Of a stretch of 64,000 bases of DNA, positions 17,802 through 30,200 are shown piece after piece. Under the pieces are notes generated by a model that ran no database searches, was not told the DNA's origin, and saw only the letters and a program-made list of their open reading frames with translations. Source of the stretch: [Clostridium] citroniae WAL-17108 (GTDB lineage Bacteria > Bacillota > Clostridia > Lachnospirales > Lachnospiraceae); the NCBI RefSeq assembly GCF_000233455.1, contig NZ_JH376427.1, positions 1 to 64,000 of the forward strand, in the 5' to 3' direction. Position 1 is the stretch's first letter. Each line of letters begins with the position of its first letter. The translations under genes were made by a program, and so were the position numbers.

Positions 17802-20201
17802 ATGGGGCTGACCAAACAATCTGTCGGAATGGGCGCTGTCGATTCCGGTTTGGAGATCAAAAAACAGACACCTGAAGATAAAGTCATTGCCATAGCGGGT
17901 AATCCAAATGTTGGAAAGAGCACCCTGTTCAACAACCTGACCGGCATGAACCAGCACACGGGAAACTGGCCGGGCAAAACCGTAACCAATGCCCAGGGGT
18001 ACTGCAAAACCGGAAAAAACGGGTATGTCCTGGTGGATATTCCCGGAACCTATTCCCTTATGGCCCATTCGGCCGAGGAGGAAGTGGCCCGCAATTTTAT
18101 CTGCTTTGGAAAAAGCGATGGTGTAGTAGTGGTCTGCGATGCAACCTGCCTGGAACGGAATCTGAACCTGGTCCTCCAGACCATGGAAATATCGGACCGG
18201 GTCCTTGTATGCGTAAACCTGCTGGATGAAGCCGCGCGCAAGAACATTACCATTGACCTGGATCTGCTCTCCGAAAAACTGGGCGTGCCTGTGGTGGGCA
18301 CGGTTGCCAGAAAGAAAAAGAGCCTGGAACGTTTTCTGGCAAAACTGGATGAACTGGTAGGGCAACCGGCAGCGGACCAGGCGGATAATCTGCCGGATGA
18401 TCCGATCTCTGATCCGGCAGATCATCCGATAAATGATCCAATCGCTGACCCGGAGGATGATCCGATGGAGGATTTGGTGGATGACCTGATGGAAGATTTT
18501 ATGGATTCCCCGGCGGACGATCCGGCGGACGATCCCCTGCCCAAGGATCCGGCGGGGAAATCTGAGGATGACCCAAGCGCCCAGTCCATGGAATCCTCCA
18601 TGGCGGTCCCCATCATCAACACCGGCGGATCCGGCCATTTTCAGATCCAATATTCCCCCATCATAGAGCAAGCCATCTCCATGGCGGAGCCGGCAGTAAG
18701 GGCACAGGTGGGAGGAAAGCTGAATTCCAGATGGCTGACCTTAAAGCTTTTGGACAGCGATCCCTCCCTTATGAAGGAGCTGAAGGAATACCTGGGAGAG
18801 AATATACTTGAGAAGCCCCAGGTGGCCCAGGCCCTGGAGCAGGCTAACGGTCATCTGGCCAAATACGGTGTTACAAGGGAAATCCTCAAGGACCGCGTGG
18901 TAGCTGCATTGGTGGCCTCTGCGGAAAAGGTATGCCGGGATACGGTTCATTTTAACAAAAACGGCTACAACGAAGGGGACAGGAAGTTAGACCATGTACT
19001 CACCAGCCGCTTTACAGGATATCCTGTGATGATCGGAATGCTGGCTGTGGTGTTCTGGCTGACCATCACCGGAGCCAATTATCCGTCTCAGATGCTGGCC
19101 GATGCGCTGTTTAGGGTCCAGGACCTTTTGACAGAAGCATTTATGGCCATGGGCGCTCCCCAGTGGCTCCACGGCCTGCTGATCCTTGGAGTGTTCCGGG
19201 TACTGGCATGGGTGGTATCCGTAATGCTGCCCCCCATGGCGATCTTCTTCCCCCTGTTCACCCTGTTAGAGGACTCCGGCTACCTGCCCAGGATCGCCTA
19301 TAATCTGGATAAACCATTTAAAAGCTGCCATGCCTGCGGCAAGCAGGCTCTTACCATGTGCATGGGATTTGGATGCAACGCGGCCGGTATTGTGGGATGC
19401 CGCATCATCGATTCCCCAAGGGAACGGATCATTGCCATGATCACCAACAATTTTGTGCCCTGCAACGGAAGGTTCCCCACCCTGATCGCCATTATATCCA
19501 TGTTTTTTGTGGGGGTATCCGGAGGTGCCTTTGAATCCCTTTTATCAGCCCTGCTCCTGACAATGTTCATTGTTCTGGGCGTATTTATGACCTTTGCGGT
19601 CTCCAAGGCCCTGTCCATGACTGTTTTAAAGGGAATGCCCTCCTCCTTTACCCTGGAGCTTCCTCCCTACCGGCGTCCCCAGATCGGCAAGGTGATCGTG
19701 CGCTCCATCTTTGACCGCACCTTGTTTGTGCTGGGAAGGGCCATTGTCGTGGCCGCTCCTGCAGGACTTCTCATATGGATCATGGCCAATGTACAGGTGG
19801 GAGGGATCACCCTTCTGGCACATTGTTCCGGTTTTCTGGACCCCTTCGCCCATATGCTGGGCATGGACGGAGTTATCCTCATGGCATTTATCCTGGGGCT
19901 TCCGGCCAATGAGATCGTGATCCCCATTATCATCATGGCATACATGGCCCAGGGAAGCATCCTGGATTTTGAAAGCCTTACACAGTTAAAGGAACTGCTG
20001 GTAAACAACGGCTGGACCTGGATAACCGCTGTGAGCACCATGCTTTTCTCCTTAATGCACTGGCCCTGTACCACCACCCTGCTCACCATACGCAAGGAAT
20101 CGGGAAGCCTGAAATGGACAATTATGTCCTTTTTGATACCCACGGTATGCGGCATTGTCATCTGCTTTGCATTTAACTGTGTGGCGCAGATGTTTATTTA
20201 G
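17802..20201 (+). CDS. feoB: Ferrous iron transporter B with acidic repeat insertion
   Basis: 799 residues. The N-terminal G domain has G1 GNPNVGKS (33-40), G3 DIPG (79-82) and G4 NLLD (139-142). The membrane part, from about residue 350, contains two Gate domains and the conserved FGCNAAGIVGCRIID and FVPCNGRFPTLIAI segments. Together they drive GTP-dependent Fe(II) uptake across the membrane. Unusual is a segment of about 80 residues (188-270) between the G domain helices and the membrane core, built of irregular D-P/D-D-P repeats (DDPISDPADHPINDPIADP and so on) and highly acidic. Start ATG 17802 has AGGAG 7 nt upstream. No feoC is seen downstream. Confidence 0.93.
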   Translation: MGLTKQSVGMGAVDSGLEIKKQTPEDKVIAIAGNPNVGKSTLFNNLTGMNQHTGNWPGKTVTNAQGYCKTGKNGYVLVDIPGTYSLMAHSAEEEVARNFICFGKSDGVVVVCDATCLERNLNLVLQTMEISDRVLVCVNLLDEAARKNITIDLDLLSEKLGVPVVGTVARKKKSLERFLAKLDELVGQPAADQADNLPDDPISDPADHPINDPIADPEDDPMEDLVDDLMEDFMDSPADDPADDPLPKDPAGKSEDDPSAQSMESSMAVPIINTGGSGHFQIQYSPIIEQAISMAEPAVRAQVGGKLNSRWLTLKLLDSDPSLMKELKEYLGENILEKPQVAQALEQANGHLAKYGVTREILKDRVVAALVASAEKVCRDTVHFNKNGYNEGDRKLDHVLTSRFTGYPVMIGMLAVVFWLTITGANYPSQMLADALFRVQDLLTEAFMAMGAPQWLHGLLILGVFRVLAWVVSVMLPPMAIFFPLFTLLEDSGYLPRIAYNLDKPFKSCHACGKQALTMCMGFGCNAAGIVGCRIIDSPRERIIAMITNNFVPCNGRFPTLIAIISMFFVGVSGGAFESLLSALLLTMFIVLGVFMTFAVSKALSMTVLKGMPSSFTLELPPYRRPQIGKVIVRSIFDRTLFVLGRAIVVAAPAGLLIWIMANVQVGGITLLAHCSGFLDPFAHMLGMDGVILMAFILGLPANEIVIPIIIMAYMAQGSILDFESLTQLKELLVNNGWTWITAVSTMLFSLMHWPCTTTLLTIRKESGSLKWTIMSFLIPTVCGIVICFAFNCVAQMFI

Positions 20202-20319
20202 GCCAAACCCAAAAAACCCCAAGCTCTGTTATAGGGCGCTCAGGGGATGAGCCTCTCCAGTTCGGTCCCACAAAACCAATTCGATCCACAAAACAGAACG
20301 GCGGATTTTCCGCCACGCT

Positions 20320-20374
20320 GAAACAGCCCGGAACAGACGGTATCCCATCCGCGTTCCGGGCTGTTTCTTGATAT
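20320..20374 (+). terminator. Rho-independent terminator of feoAB
   Basis: A perfect 15-bp stem, GAAACAGCCCGGAAC with GTTCCGGGCTGTTTC, encloses 18 nt and is followed by TTGATATTATTTT. It lies between convergent feoB and groEL and may serve both. A small GGCGGA/TCCGCC hairpin at about 20300-20314 precedes it. Confidence 0.75.
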
Positions 20375-20408
20375 TATTTTACTTCTATCTCATAAACCGT
20401 TTATCTTA

Positions 20409-22049
<1,641 letters not shown>

Positions 22050-22085
22050 TTATGTTCTATTCATTATTTTGTAAAATGGGTTCAA

Positions 22086-22370
22086 TTATTCAACTACTGC
22101 CAGGATGTCGCTCTGTTTAACGATCACGTACTTCTCATCATCCAGCTCTACCTCTGTACCGGAGTACTTGGAGTAGATAACCTGATCCCCTGCCTTTACC
22201 TGCATGGTGATCTCCTTGCCGTCCACAACACCGCCTGGGCCTACTGCGATAACCTCTGCCTGCTGTGGTTTTTCCTTCGCTGCTCCCGGAAGGACAATAC
22301 CGGACTTTGTAGTCTCTTCTGCTACTAACTGCTTTAATACGACCTTGTCAAACAATGGTACCAACTTCAT
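22086..22370 (-). CDS. groES: Co-chaperonin GroES (10 kDa)
   Basis: 94 residues of the GroES fold: PLFDKVVLKQL, the mobile loop EETTKSGIVLPGAAKEKPQQAEV and the roof/core GDQVIYSKYSGTEV. AGGAGG lies 9 nt before ATG 22370. It is the first gene of the groESL operon and caps the GroEL chamber. Confidence 0.97.
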   Translation of the reverse strand: MKLVPLFDKVVLKQLVAEETTKSGIVLPGAAKEKPQQAEVIAVGPGGVVDGKEITMQVKAGDQVIYSKYSGTEVELDDEKYVIVKQSDILAVVE

Positions 22371-22449
22371 AATTGAATTCCTCCTTACAATCTGTCTGCT
22401 TTTTCTTTCTCGTTACTTACTAAGCATCTTAATTTTGCTCACATGATAT

Positions 22450-22478
22450 GTTATATCACCAGTTGTTAGCACTGTCAA
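22450..22478 (-). promoter_or_regulatory. groESL sigma-A promoter
   Basis: On the reverse strand TTGACA (22478-22473) and TATAAC (22455-22450) are 17 nt apart. The -35 box lies within the CIRCE element. Confidence 0.8.
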
Positions 22479-22492
22479 GACTTGAGTGCTAA
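22466..22492. promoter_or_regulatory. CIRCE operator (HrcA-binding)
   Basis: TTAGCACTG, 9 nt, GAGTGCTAA: one mismatch to the consensus TTAGCACTC-N9-GAGTGCTAA. It overlaps the -35 box, so HrcA binding should block polymerase. hrcA itself is not in the window. Confidence 0.92.
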
Positions 22493-22631
22493 TTTCTTTT
22501 AATTTTATTATTTTTTTACAAATTGATGTTTCTTTTTTTTTCCATTCGTATTACAATAGTAGCAATAAGGAATACTATGAAATGTATCGCACAATTATGC
22601 TTTATCATTATTCTAAGAAGGGGGTTTTGTC

Positions 22632-23276
22632 ATGTCAAAGAAAGGTTGGGGTAAGTTCGTAGCATTTGCAGCTGTAGCAGGAGCTGTGGCTGCCGGCGTT
22701 TCTTATGTACTTCAGTATAAGACATACCATAATGAACTGGAAAAAGATTTCCGCGAGTTTGAGGACAACGATGAGGAGGCAGATGCGGATGCTTCTGACC
22801 GCACCATTGATTCACGGAAGGCGGACCGCAATTATATCTCCCTTTCATCCAGCAAAGATGAGTTCAAGGTAGCTGCCAAGGACATGGCCAGCGCCACGAA
22901 GAACGTACTAAAGGATGCAGGCAGCCTTCTGTCAGATACGGCTCACGAAGCCGTCTCAGCAGCCGTGGACACGGCCCACATCGCCATACACACTATGAAG
23001 GCCAAGAAGGCGGATCTCATGGATGAGCACGGACAGAACAAGGAGGACGATTCCGAACTGTTCGAGGACGAAGGGTTCCTGGATGATGATTATGTGGACG
23101 AGGATGACCTCTATGACTATGGCCGTATGGACGGCGATTCTTCCTATCCTCCCAGGAATTACCCGGAAGATTACAGCGATGACCTGATGGACGAGGAGGA
23201 AGCTTCCGTGGAAAAGGAGGATATCCCTCCCGCTCCCGAGCCCACCGCCACCATTGAGGAAGATACACTGGATTAA
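22632..23276 (+). CDS. Acidic, membrane-anchored protein of unknown function
   Basis: 214 residues. A single Ala/Val/Gly-rich membrane segment (about 7-27) is followed by a long, strongly acidic, probably unstructured region. The middle segment (AAKDMASATKNVLKDAGSLLSDTAHEAVSAAVDTAH) is an amphipathic helix resembling YtxH-type repeats. The last 60 residues are rich in Asp, Glu, Pro and Tyr. ATG 22632 is preceded by GAAGGGGG. No enzyme motif is seen. It stands alone, transcribed away from groESL and ended by a strong terminator. Related proteins in Clostridia are, as far as I recall, uncharacterised. Confidence 0.6.
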   Translation: MSKKGWGKFVAFAAVAGAVAAGVSYVLQYKTYHNELEKDFREFEDNDEEADADASDRTIDSRKADRNYISLSSSKDEFKVAAKDMASATKNVLKDAGSLLSDTAHEAVSAAVDTAHIAIHTMKAKKADLMDEHGQNKEDDSELFEDEGFLDDDYVDEDDLYDYGRMDGDSSYPPRNYPEDYSDDLMDEEEASVEKEDIPPAPEPTATIEEDTLD

Positions 23277-23282
23277 AGCATA

Positions 23283-23335
23283 AAACCTCCGGGGGTTTTT
23301 GGCATTGTGCCGCTGCCCCGGAGGTTTTTCTTTTT
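23283..23335. terminator. Bidirectional terminator
   Basis: AAACCTCCGGGG (23283-23294) and CCCCGGAGGTTT (23316-23327) are a perfect 12-bp inverted repeat, followed on the + strand by TTCTTTTTT and preceded by AAAA-type sequence. It separates convergent genes. Confidence 0.85.
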
Positions 23336-23357
23336 TCCTGTGTTTAATGGTTCAGGA

Positions 23358-24356
23358 TCACTCCTCCCATACCAGAAGATTTTTCCATACAGGCAGCTTG
23401 ATCTGTTCTTCTCCCAGCACATACGCATGGTTGTCACTGTCCTCTGACAAAAGCTGGTATTCTTCTGTGGATTCGCTGTAAACCCACCTCTCATCCGTAA
23501 CCACCACGCCGCGGTCCACTTCCAGTTTCCAAGTGACTGTCTCATTCTCATCATTCATGCTGGTATAGGTCACTTCACCGTCCATAAGGTCTTCTGAAAA
23601 TGTACCCGTCTTGCAGATATCCCTCACTTCCCCCTCCGGGCTCCACTGATAATAGCAGTAGCCGGTATGGCCTTTCCCTTCCATCCTGCCGTCCTTCCAG
23701 AGCCCTTCGGAGTAATCATACCTGGGAGCGTCCAGGTTCACCACCTGAAGGGCCGTACACTGTCCCTCCGGCTTTCCATCCTGGAATGTTCCGTAATATA
23801 CGGTGCCGGCCATTGTAAAAACCATTCCCTGCCCTTCTATCTCTTCACTAAGGCCTTCCCCATTATAGAGGTAACGCCTGCCCTCCATGGTTGTGTAAAA
23901 CAGATCCTGCAGTGTTTCCTCTTCCCGCTCCATGATGCCCGCCGCCTTTTCCAGATTTCCCTCATTCAGCGCCTTCATGATATCTCCCGCCAATGCATCC
24001 TGATCCTGGTCCAGAACAGGGACGCCGTCCGCCCTGGCCCGACTCCCTGAGCCGCCCATGCCATCCCCGCTTTCTGCGCGGCCCACACCTCCTGCGCCGT
24101 CTTCACTTCCTGCGCCGTCCGCCATGCGGCCTCCTCCTGCATTATCAATACCAGGGTCTGCCGCCATCTCACCACTGATACGGCCGGATATATGTCCCTG
24201 GCCCTTCATTCCCCAAAAAACGCTGATTCCCAGCACAATGGCAAATGCAGCTATTGCTGTTATATCCGGCACGCTGAATTTTCTGTTCTTCATGGTTTCA
24301 CTGTTCCTTTCTCCGGTCATATCTCCGGCCTTTTCTCCGACCCTTTCTCCGGTCAT
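23358..24356 (-). CDS. Membrane-anchored MORN-repeat protein
   Basis: Up to 332 residues. A short hydrophilic N-terminus is followed by one membrane segment (ITAIAAFAIVLGISVFW), a Gly/Ala/Asp-rich linker (GGRMADGAGSEDGAGGVGRAESGDG) and a domain with MORN-like repeats (YYGTFQDGKPEGQ, YSEGLWKDGRMEGKG, KTGTFSEDLMDGE). MORN repeats often bind lipids or proteins; the role here is unknown. The start is uncertain: ATG 24356 overlaps the upstream stop (ATGA), a duplicate ATGA copy lies at 24320, and ATG 24293 has AAAGGA about 11 nt upstream. The first 24 residues are encoded by the 36-bp tandem repeat listed separately. Confidence 0.7.
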   Translation of the reverse strand: MTGERVGEKAGDMTGERNSETMKNRKFSVPDITAIAAFAIVLGISVFWGMKGQGHISGRISGEMAADPGIDNAGGGRMADGAGSEDGAGGVGRAESGDGMGGSGSRARADGVPVLDQDQDALAGDIMKALNEGNLEKAAGIMEREEETLQDLFYTTMEGRRYLYNGEGLSEEIEGQGMVFTMAGTVYYGTFQDGKPEGQCTALQVVNLDAPRYDYSEGLWKDGRMEGKGHTGYCYYQWSPEGEVRDICKTGTFSEDLMDGEVTYTSMNDENETVTWKLEVDRGVVVTDERWVYSESTEEYQLLSEDSDNHAYVLGEEQIKLPVWKNLLVWEE

Positions 24357-24393
24357 ATCTCCGGCCTTTTCTCCGACCCTTTCTCCGGTTTTT
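24308..24393. repeat. 36-bp direct tandem repeat across a gene junction
   Basis: Two identical 36-bp units (24308-24343 and 24344-24379) plus a partial third (to about 24389). They cover the last codons of the MocR gene, its stop, and the first codons of the MORN gene. Each unit contains the stop-start overlap ATATGACC. Confidence 0.85.
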
Positions 24394-25798
24394 CCCAGGC
24401 CTGATCCAAGAGCCTGATCCCCTTTTCAATCTCCCTCTCACTGAGCCTTGCGTATCCCAGCATGACCGTGGAGGAATCCATACCGTGCTGTGGGTTGATA
24501 AAGCAGTCCGACATTGCATAGACCTTCACCCCGGCTGCGGCTGCCCGCTCCACCAGCTGCATCTCGCCGCCTTTCCACTTAGAGGTCAGGAGCACATGAA
24601 GGCCGGCATATTCCCCATTGATCACAAACCTGTCCTCCAGATCCTTAAGTCCGGCCAGGAGCACATCATGCTTTCCTTTGTACACAGCCCTCATACGGTT
24701 TAAATGCCGCTCATAGTACCCCTGGGTAATGAACTGGTACAAGATATTCTGATCAATCCTGGACACTGTGGAGGCGTAAAAACCAGCCCGTTCCCTGTAC
24801 TTCTCCATCAAATGACGGGGCAGCACCATAAACCCCACACGGATTGCCGGGGCTATGGATTTGGAAAATGTTCCCATATATATCACCCTGCCGCCCCGGT
24901 CCATGCCCTGAAGGGCGGGGATAGGCATACCTTTGTAGCGGAACTCGCTGTCATAATCATCCTCGATCAGATAGCCCCGGCTGCTGTAAGCCCAAGCCAG
25001 CAGTTCCTGGCGGCGCTTTACAGGCATGACGATCCCTGTGGGATATTGATGGGAGGGCATGATATACGCCACCTGTGCCCCGCTGTGCGAAAGCCGGTCC
25101 ACATTCATCCCGTACCGGTCCATTTCCACGGGAACCACGCTGTATCCCACCCCGCGCAGCACACGGTACGCCTGCTTGTACGTGGGGTTTTCCATTGCGA
25201 TCCGTGGATCACTGCCCAGGTCATTTCCCAGGATCTGCCCCAAAAGCATGAGAAGGTATTCGCTGCCGGCACCGATCAGTATCTGGTCCGGGCTGCAGTT
25301 CACTCCTCTGGCTGAATGGAGATATGCTCCAATGGCTGTACGAAGGGACAGTTCTCCCTGTGGATTGCCCACTGCAAACATATCCTTATTGTCATCCACC
25401 AATGTATTGCGGCTGAGTTTTCTCCAGATATTAAAGGGGAAACTTTCCAGGTCGATTCCCCTGGGAGAAAAGTCCACCTCATAGGCCTGTTCCCCCGGCT
25501 CCTGCTCCACCACAAAGGAACCCGGCGATCTCTGCCGTACCTCCACCAGTTCCTCTATTTTACACACATAATATCCCTTGCAGGGCAGAGCCTCGATATA
25601 CCCTTCCGACAGCAGCTGGTCATAGGCCATCTGCGTGGTACTGCGGCTCACTTTCAAATTCTGCGCCAGGACCCTGGTCGATGGAAGCCTGCTGCCTGCC
25701 TCCAGCCTGGCCGAGCGTATCTCGTCCTTGATGTACTGGTAGATCTGTTCATAAAGAGGACTTTCCGACTGGCTGTCAAAGGGTATGATCAGTTCCAT
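24353..25798 (-). CDS. MocR/PdxR-type regulator (GntR helix-turn-helix fused to class-I aminotransferase domain)
   Basis: 481 residues. A GntR winged helix (1-80: SPLYEQIYQYIKDEIRSARL, SRLPSTRVLAQNLKVSRSTTQ) is joined through a linker to a fold-type I aminotransferase domain. The PLP lysine lies in GTFSKSIAPAIRVGF (about residue 309), with YIMPSHQYPTG and DDYDSEFRYKG also conserved. Such proteins sense PLP or amino-acid adducts and regulate vitamin B6 or amino-acid genes. The last residues (EKPEKGSEKRPEI) come from the 36-bp repeat. ATG 25798 has AAGGTGGGG upstream. It overlaps the MORN gene start. Its target is not evident. Confidence 0.88.
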   Translation of the reverse strand: MELIIPFDSQSESPLYEQIYQYIKDEIRSARLEAGSRLPSTRVLAQNLKVSRSTTQMAYDQLLSEGYIEALPCKGYYVCKIEELVEVRQRSPGSFVVEQEPGEQAYEVDFSPRGIDLESFPFNIWRKLSRNTLVDDNKDMFAVGNPQGELSLRTAIGAYLHSARGVNCSPDQILIGAGSEYLLMLLGQILGNDLGSDPRIAMENPTYKQAYRVLRGVGYSVVPVEMDRYGMNVDRLSHSGAQVAYIMPSHQYPTGIVMPVKRRQELLAWAYSSRGYLIEDDYDSEFRYKGMPIPALQGMDRGGRVIYMGTFSKSIAPAIRVGFMVLPRHLMEKYRERAGFYASTVSRIDQNILYQFITQGYYERHLNRMRAVYKGKHDVLLAGLKDLEDRFVINGEYAGLHVLLTSKWKGGEMQLVERAAAAGVKVYAMSDCFINPQHGMDSSTVMLGYARLSEREIEKGIRLLDQAWEKPEKGSEKRPEI

Positions 25799-26035
25799 GT
25801 CCCCACCTTTCTTCCATCAACTGGCATTGTTATAATCAAATATATCAACCGGATAAATCATACCAGATTTGCATGGTGCTGTCAATATTCAGGGGTCTCC
25901 GGTATATGTGCTAAGACCGGGACAGACCGGTCATCACAGGAAAATGGCTGCTGCACCCTGCTTAAAAGGCGCGGCAGCCATCTCACTGTTATGATGCACT
26001 ATTACAGCGGATCCATTTCCCAGTTACAGCGTTTT

Positions 26036-27348
26036 TCACTTGCCGGATCCGTATACCAGTCTCCCCTCAATATATTTTGCAACAATATTCCTGTCATCTC
26101 CGGCCTGGATCAGCCGTTCGATCCGCTCACAGGTGGAACGCCGGCTCAGATCCGCAATGGACGTATCATCCAGTACCACTGCGTCAAACAGGTACCCCGG
26201 TTCAAAACTGCCTGCTTTGCCCCAGAAGCTTCCTCCCCCTTTGGTTGCCAGGTAAAATGCTTCCGACCAGGACAATCCTCCCATGACCGCGTCAGGGTCG
26301 TCCCCCTGCTCTGTCTGGGCCCATCTGACCCTGGATGCCAGGATGGCATGTTTTACCACCTGGAACATTTCCAGACGCCCCACACCCGCCATGTCTGAGC
26401 CCAGGCCCACGGCAATGCCGGAATCCAGATATTCCCTCACAGGCGCAATGTTGGCGGCAAACATGTTGCACTCCGGACAATGGGCAACCATCACCTTCCG
26501 CTCCCTCATCAGCTCCATCTCTGCTTCATTTGGAAAGACACAGTGGGCCATCACGGCCGGGACTGCAGACCCCATGAGGCCGTATCTGTCATAGGCCTCC
26601 CCATAACATGTCAGCCCCGGCTCCAGTTCATTCACCCACTTGATCTCATCCAGACCCTCGGACAGGTGGGACTGCACAGGCACATTGTATTTTTCCGCCA
26701 ATGCTCCCAACCCCTCCAGCAGCTGGTTCGTGCAGGTGGGAACATACCGGGGGGTGATCACAGGCTTTACCGGGCCGTACAGGCCCCTGCAGTCACGCAG
26801 CCACTCTTCTGTCTCGCGCAGGCTTTCCTCTGTGGTCTCCACCAGACCCTCCATGGAATTGCGGTCCATATTGACCTTCCCCACATAGGCTGCAAACCCC
26901 TTTTTATACAGTATTGACATGAGCAGTTCGGTGGCGGGCCGGTGGATGGTGGCAAACATCACCGCCCTGGTGGTGGTGGTCTTCATCAGATCATGGGTAA
27001 AACGTTCATATGCCCTGGCCGCATATTCCAGATCCCTGTAATGGCTTTCCTCGGGAAACGCATAGATATCAAACCAGGTTCCCCAGCCATCGGCTTCAAT
27101 GTTGCGGCCCAGGCCCCGAAATCCGTACTGGGGAGCATGAAGGTGCAGGTCACACAGTCCGGGAATGATCACATGGCTGCCGTAATCCATCACCTGGATA
27201 TCCTTATAGTTTGCCGGCAGCTCTCTGTATACCCCGGCCGAAACTCCATTTTCACACACAACATATGCATTGTCATGGCAGATAAAACGCTCTTTTTCCT
27301 CCGTATACACAACTGCGCCCTTCAGGGCAAATACACGGTTTTCCATCA

Positions 27349-27349
<1 letters not shown>
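26036..27349 (-). CDS. guaD: Guanine deaminase
   Basis: 437 residues, amidohydrolase superfamily. The metal-binding DLHLHAPQYGFRGLG is the guanine-deaminase form of the HxH motif. ITPRYVPTCTNQLLEGLG, the VQSHLSEGLDEIKWV histidine segment and GLGSDMAG (metal Asp) follow in the expected order. It converts guanine to xanthine and ammonia in the cytoplasm. The start overlaps the stop of the upstream permease by one base (TGATG), so the two are one operon; the permease may bring in the purine or remove a product. Confidence 0.88.
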
Positions 27350-28719
<1,370 letters not shown>

Positions 28720-28869
28720 TTATTATAAGTTTTCTACGTATATGGTTTGAATCCAGTCATGCGCGCTTTCTGTTTCTGTCCTAATTAAACACCATGACCT
28801 GCACATACTGTCAACCTATAATATAAAGTATTTTTTCTCAAAATCTAAAGTTGACTGTAAAACTCATAT

Positions 28870-30183
28870 TTACCTGTATTCGGCCAGAAAACAATACTCT
28901 CCCAAAAGGTCCCCCTCTTCGTAAGATTCAATGACGGAAAATGTCAGGGTATTTTCATCCTGCTCCTTCAGGGTCACCAGGCCGCAGGATTTAAGATCCT
29001 CCTTTAACGCCCGCAGAATAAACCTGTCCCTGTAGGAATCCGGAAACTTGCGCCTGTTATTGGCAAGAGTCCTGCTGCCTTTTTTGATATAGGTGAAGAT
29101 CCCCACTGCCCGTGATCCTTTGTGGACATAGGGCGCCATGGCCCGCTCCAGGGAGGATATGTTAAATCCCTGGATGATCTCGGTGTGGAAATAATCCAGC
29201 ACAATATCCACGGATCCCCCCTTCAGCGGATAGGCCAGTGTGTCTGTCACAAGATATAGGATCTGATAGCGCCGGTCCAGCGTCTCGATCCTGGCCTTGA
29301 TATCCCGGATCACCGACAGATCGGAATCCGCGATAATATAAATTGCCTCCGGGTCCAGATACAGGATCCCGGTGCTCAAAAAGCAGATGGTATTTACAAA
29401 ATTTTCCAATATCACTTTTCCCTTTAGAGGCTGGGACTGTATCTCCTTGAGGATCCAATAAAAATTCTTTTGAAGGCGGCTCACCCCGTCCGGCTTCAGG
29501 CGCCCGTAGGTCTCCCGGTTCCTGTCAATAGGCACGATCCTGGGACCTTTCTCCATCCCTCTCCCCTCATCCTTTCCCGTGTCCTTCTCCGTACTCTTCC
29601 CTGTTTTCTCCTCCGTACCCCTCCCCGCCTTCCCCTCTGCCTCCACCTCCATGTCTCCCCCAATATAGATCCCATCCCGGATCTCAGCTTCATATCCGCA
29701 GACACAGGATGCTTTTCCCTTTACGATCTCCAGATCCTCGATCCTGGTATCCTCATATACAAGGGATCCGCCGCAGCGGGGGCAGCACAGGATGGGCAGG
29801 ATATTCAGATGGATCCCGGCCCGCCGGTGCTGCGGAGTCCTGTTTAATTCTTTTATCTGCTGCCTCAGTTCCCTGCAGGCAGTATCCAGCTTCTGTTCCT
29901 GTTCGCACACACGCCTGTGCACCTGCCTTAGCAGTTCCTTTTTAAGTCCCCATATTTCCCCTTCCGGTTTCTCCCCCCGTTCCCAGGAAAACCAATCCCC
30001 GATCTCCTTTAACAAAAACCCATCCTCCCTAAGCCCCAGGATGGTCTCCAGCTCCCTTTTACAGTCCTGGTCAAAGAATAGCTGTCCCTCCCTTTTTCCC
30101 GGGCGCAGCAGGCCCAGCTGGACATAATAGCGGACCGTCCTCACCGAAAGTCCGTATAATGTGGAAAATTCCTGTATCTTCAT
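28870..30183 (-). CDS. MerR-type regulator fused to a zinc ribbon and a degenerate methyltransferase-like domain
   Basis: 437 residues. A MerR helix-turn-helix (MKIQEFSTLYGLSVRTVRYYVQLGLLRP) and a coiled coil (about 80-120) lead to a zinc ribbon, CCPRCGG and CVCGYEAEIRDGIY, as found at the N-terminus of Trm112/RlmA-type methyltransferases. A charged low-complexity linker of K/E/G/T repeats follows. The last 200 residues follow class-I methyltransferase order (KGKVILENFV..., YIIADSDLSVI..., GGSVDIVLDYFH, ILRALKEDL), but the glycine-rich SAM loop is missing. Start ATG 30183 has GGGGGGACGGGG upstream. It directly follows a smaller MerR gene. A ligand-sensing role for the C-terminus is inferred. 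Confidence 0.75.
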   Translation of the reverse strand: MKIQEFSTLYGLSVRTVRYYVQLGLLRPGKREGQLFFDQDCKRELETILGLREDGFLLKEIGDWFSWERGEKPEGEIWGLKKELLRQVHRRVCEQEQKLDTACRELRQQIKELNRTPQHRRAGIHLNILPILCCPRCGGSLVYEDTRIEDLEIVKGKASCVCGYEAEIRDGIYIGGDMEVEAEGKAGRGTEEKTGKSTEKDTGKDEGRGMEKGPRIVPIDRNRETYGRLKPDGVSRLQKNFYWILKEIQSQPLKGKVILENFVNTICFLSTGILYLDPEAIYIIADSDLSVIRDIKARIETLDRRYQILYLVTDTLAYPLKGGSVDIVLDYFHTEIIQGFNISSLERAMAPYVHKGSRAVGIFTYIKKGSRTLANNRRKFPDSYRDRFILRALKEDLKSCGLVTLKEQDENTLTFSVIESYEEGDLLGEYCFLAEYR

Positions 30184-30200
30184 CCCCGTCCCCCCGTTAT

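Noticed and set aside
24308-24393. 36-bp repeats as a CRISPR array
   Set aside because: The units are contiguous with no spacers and are coding.
25316-26398. A 360-codon forward frame across the MocR/guaD intergenic region
   Set aside because: It runs antisense through two clear genes, and its sequence has no domain features.
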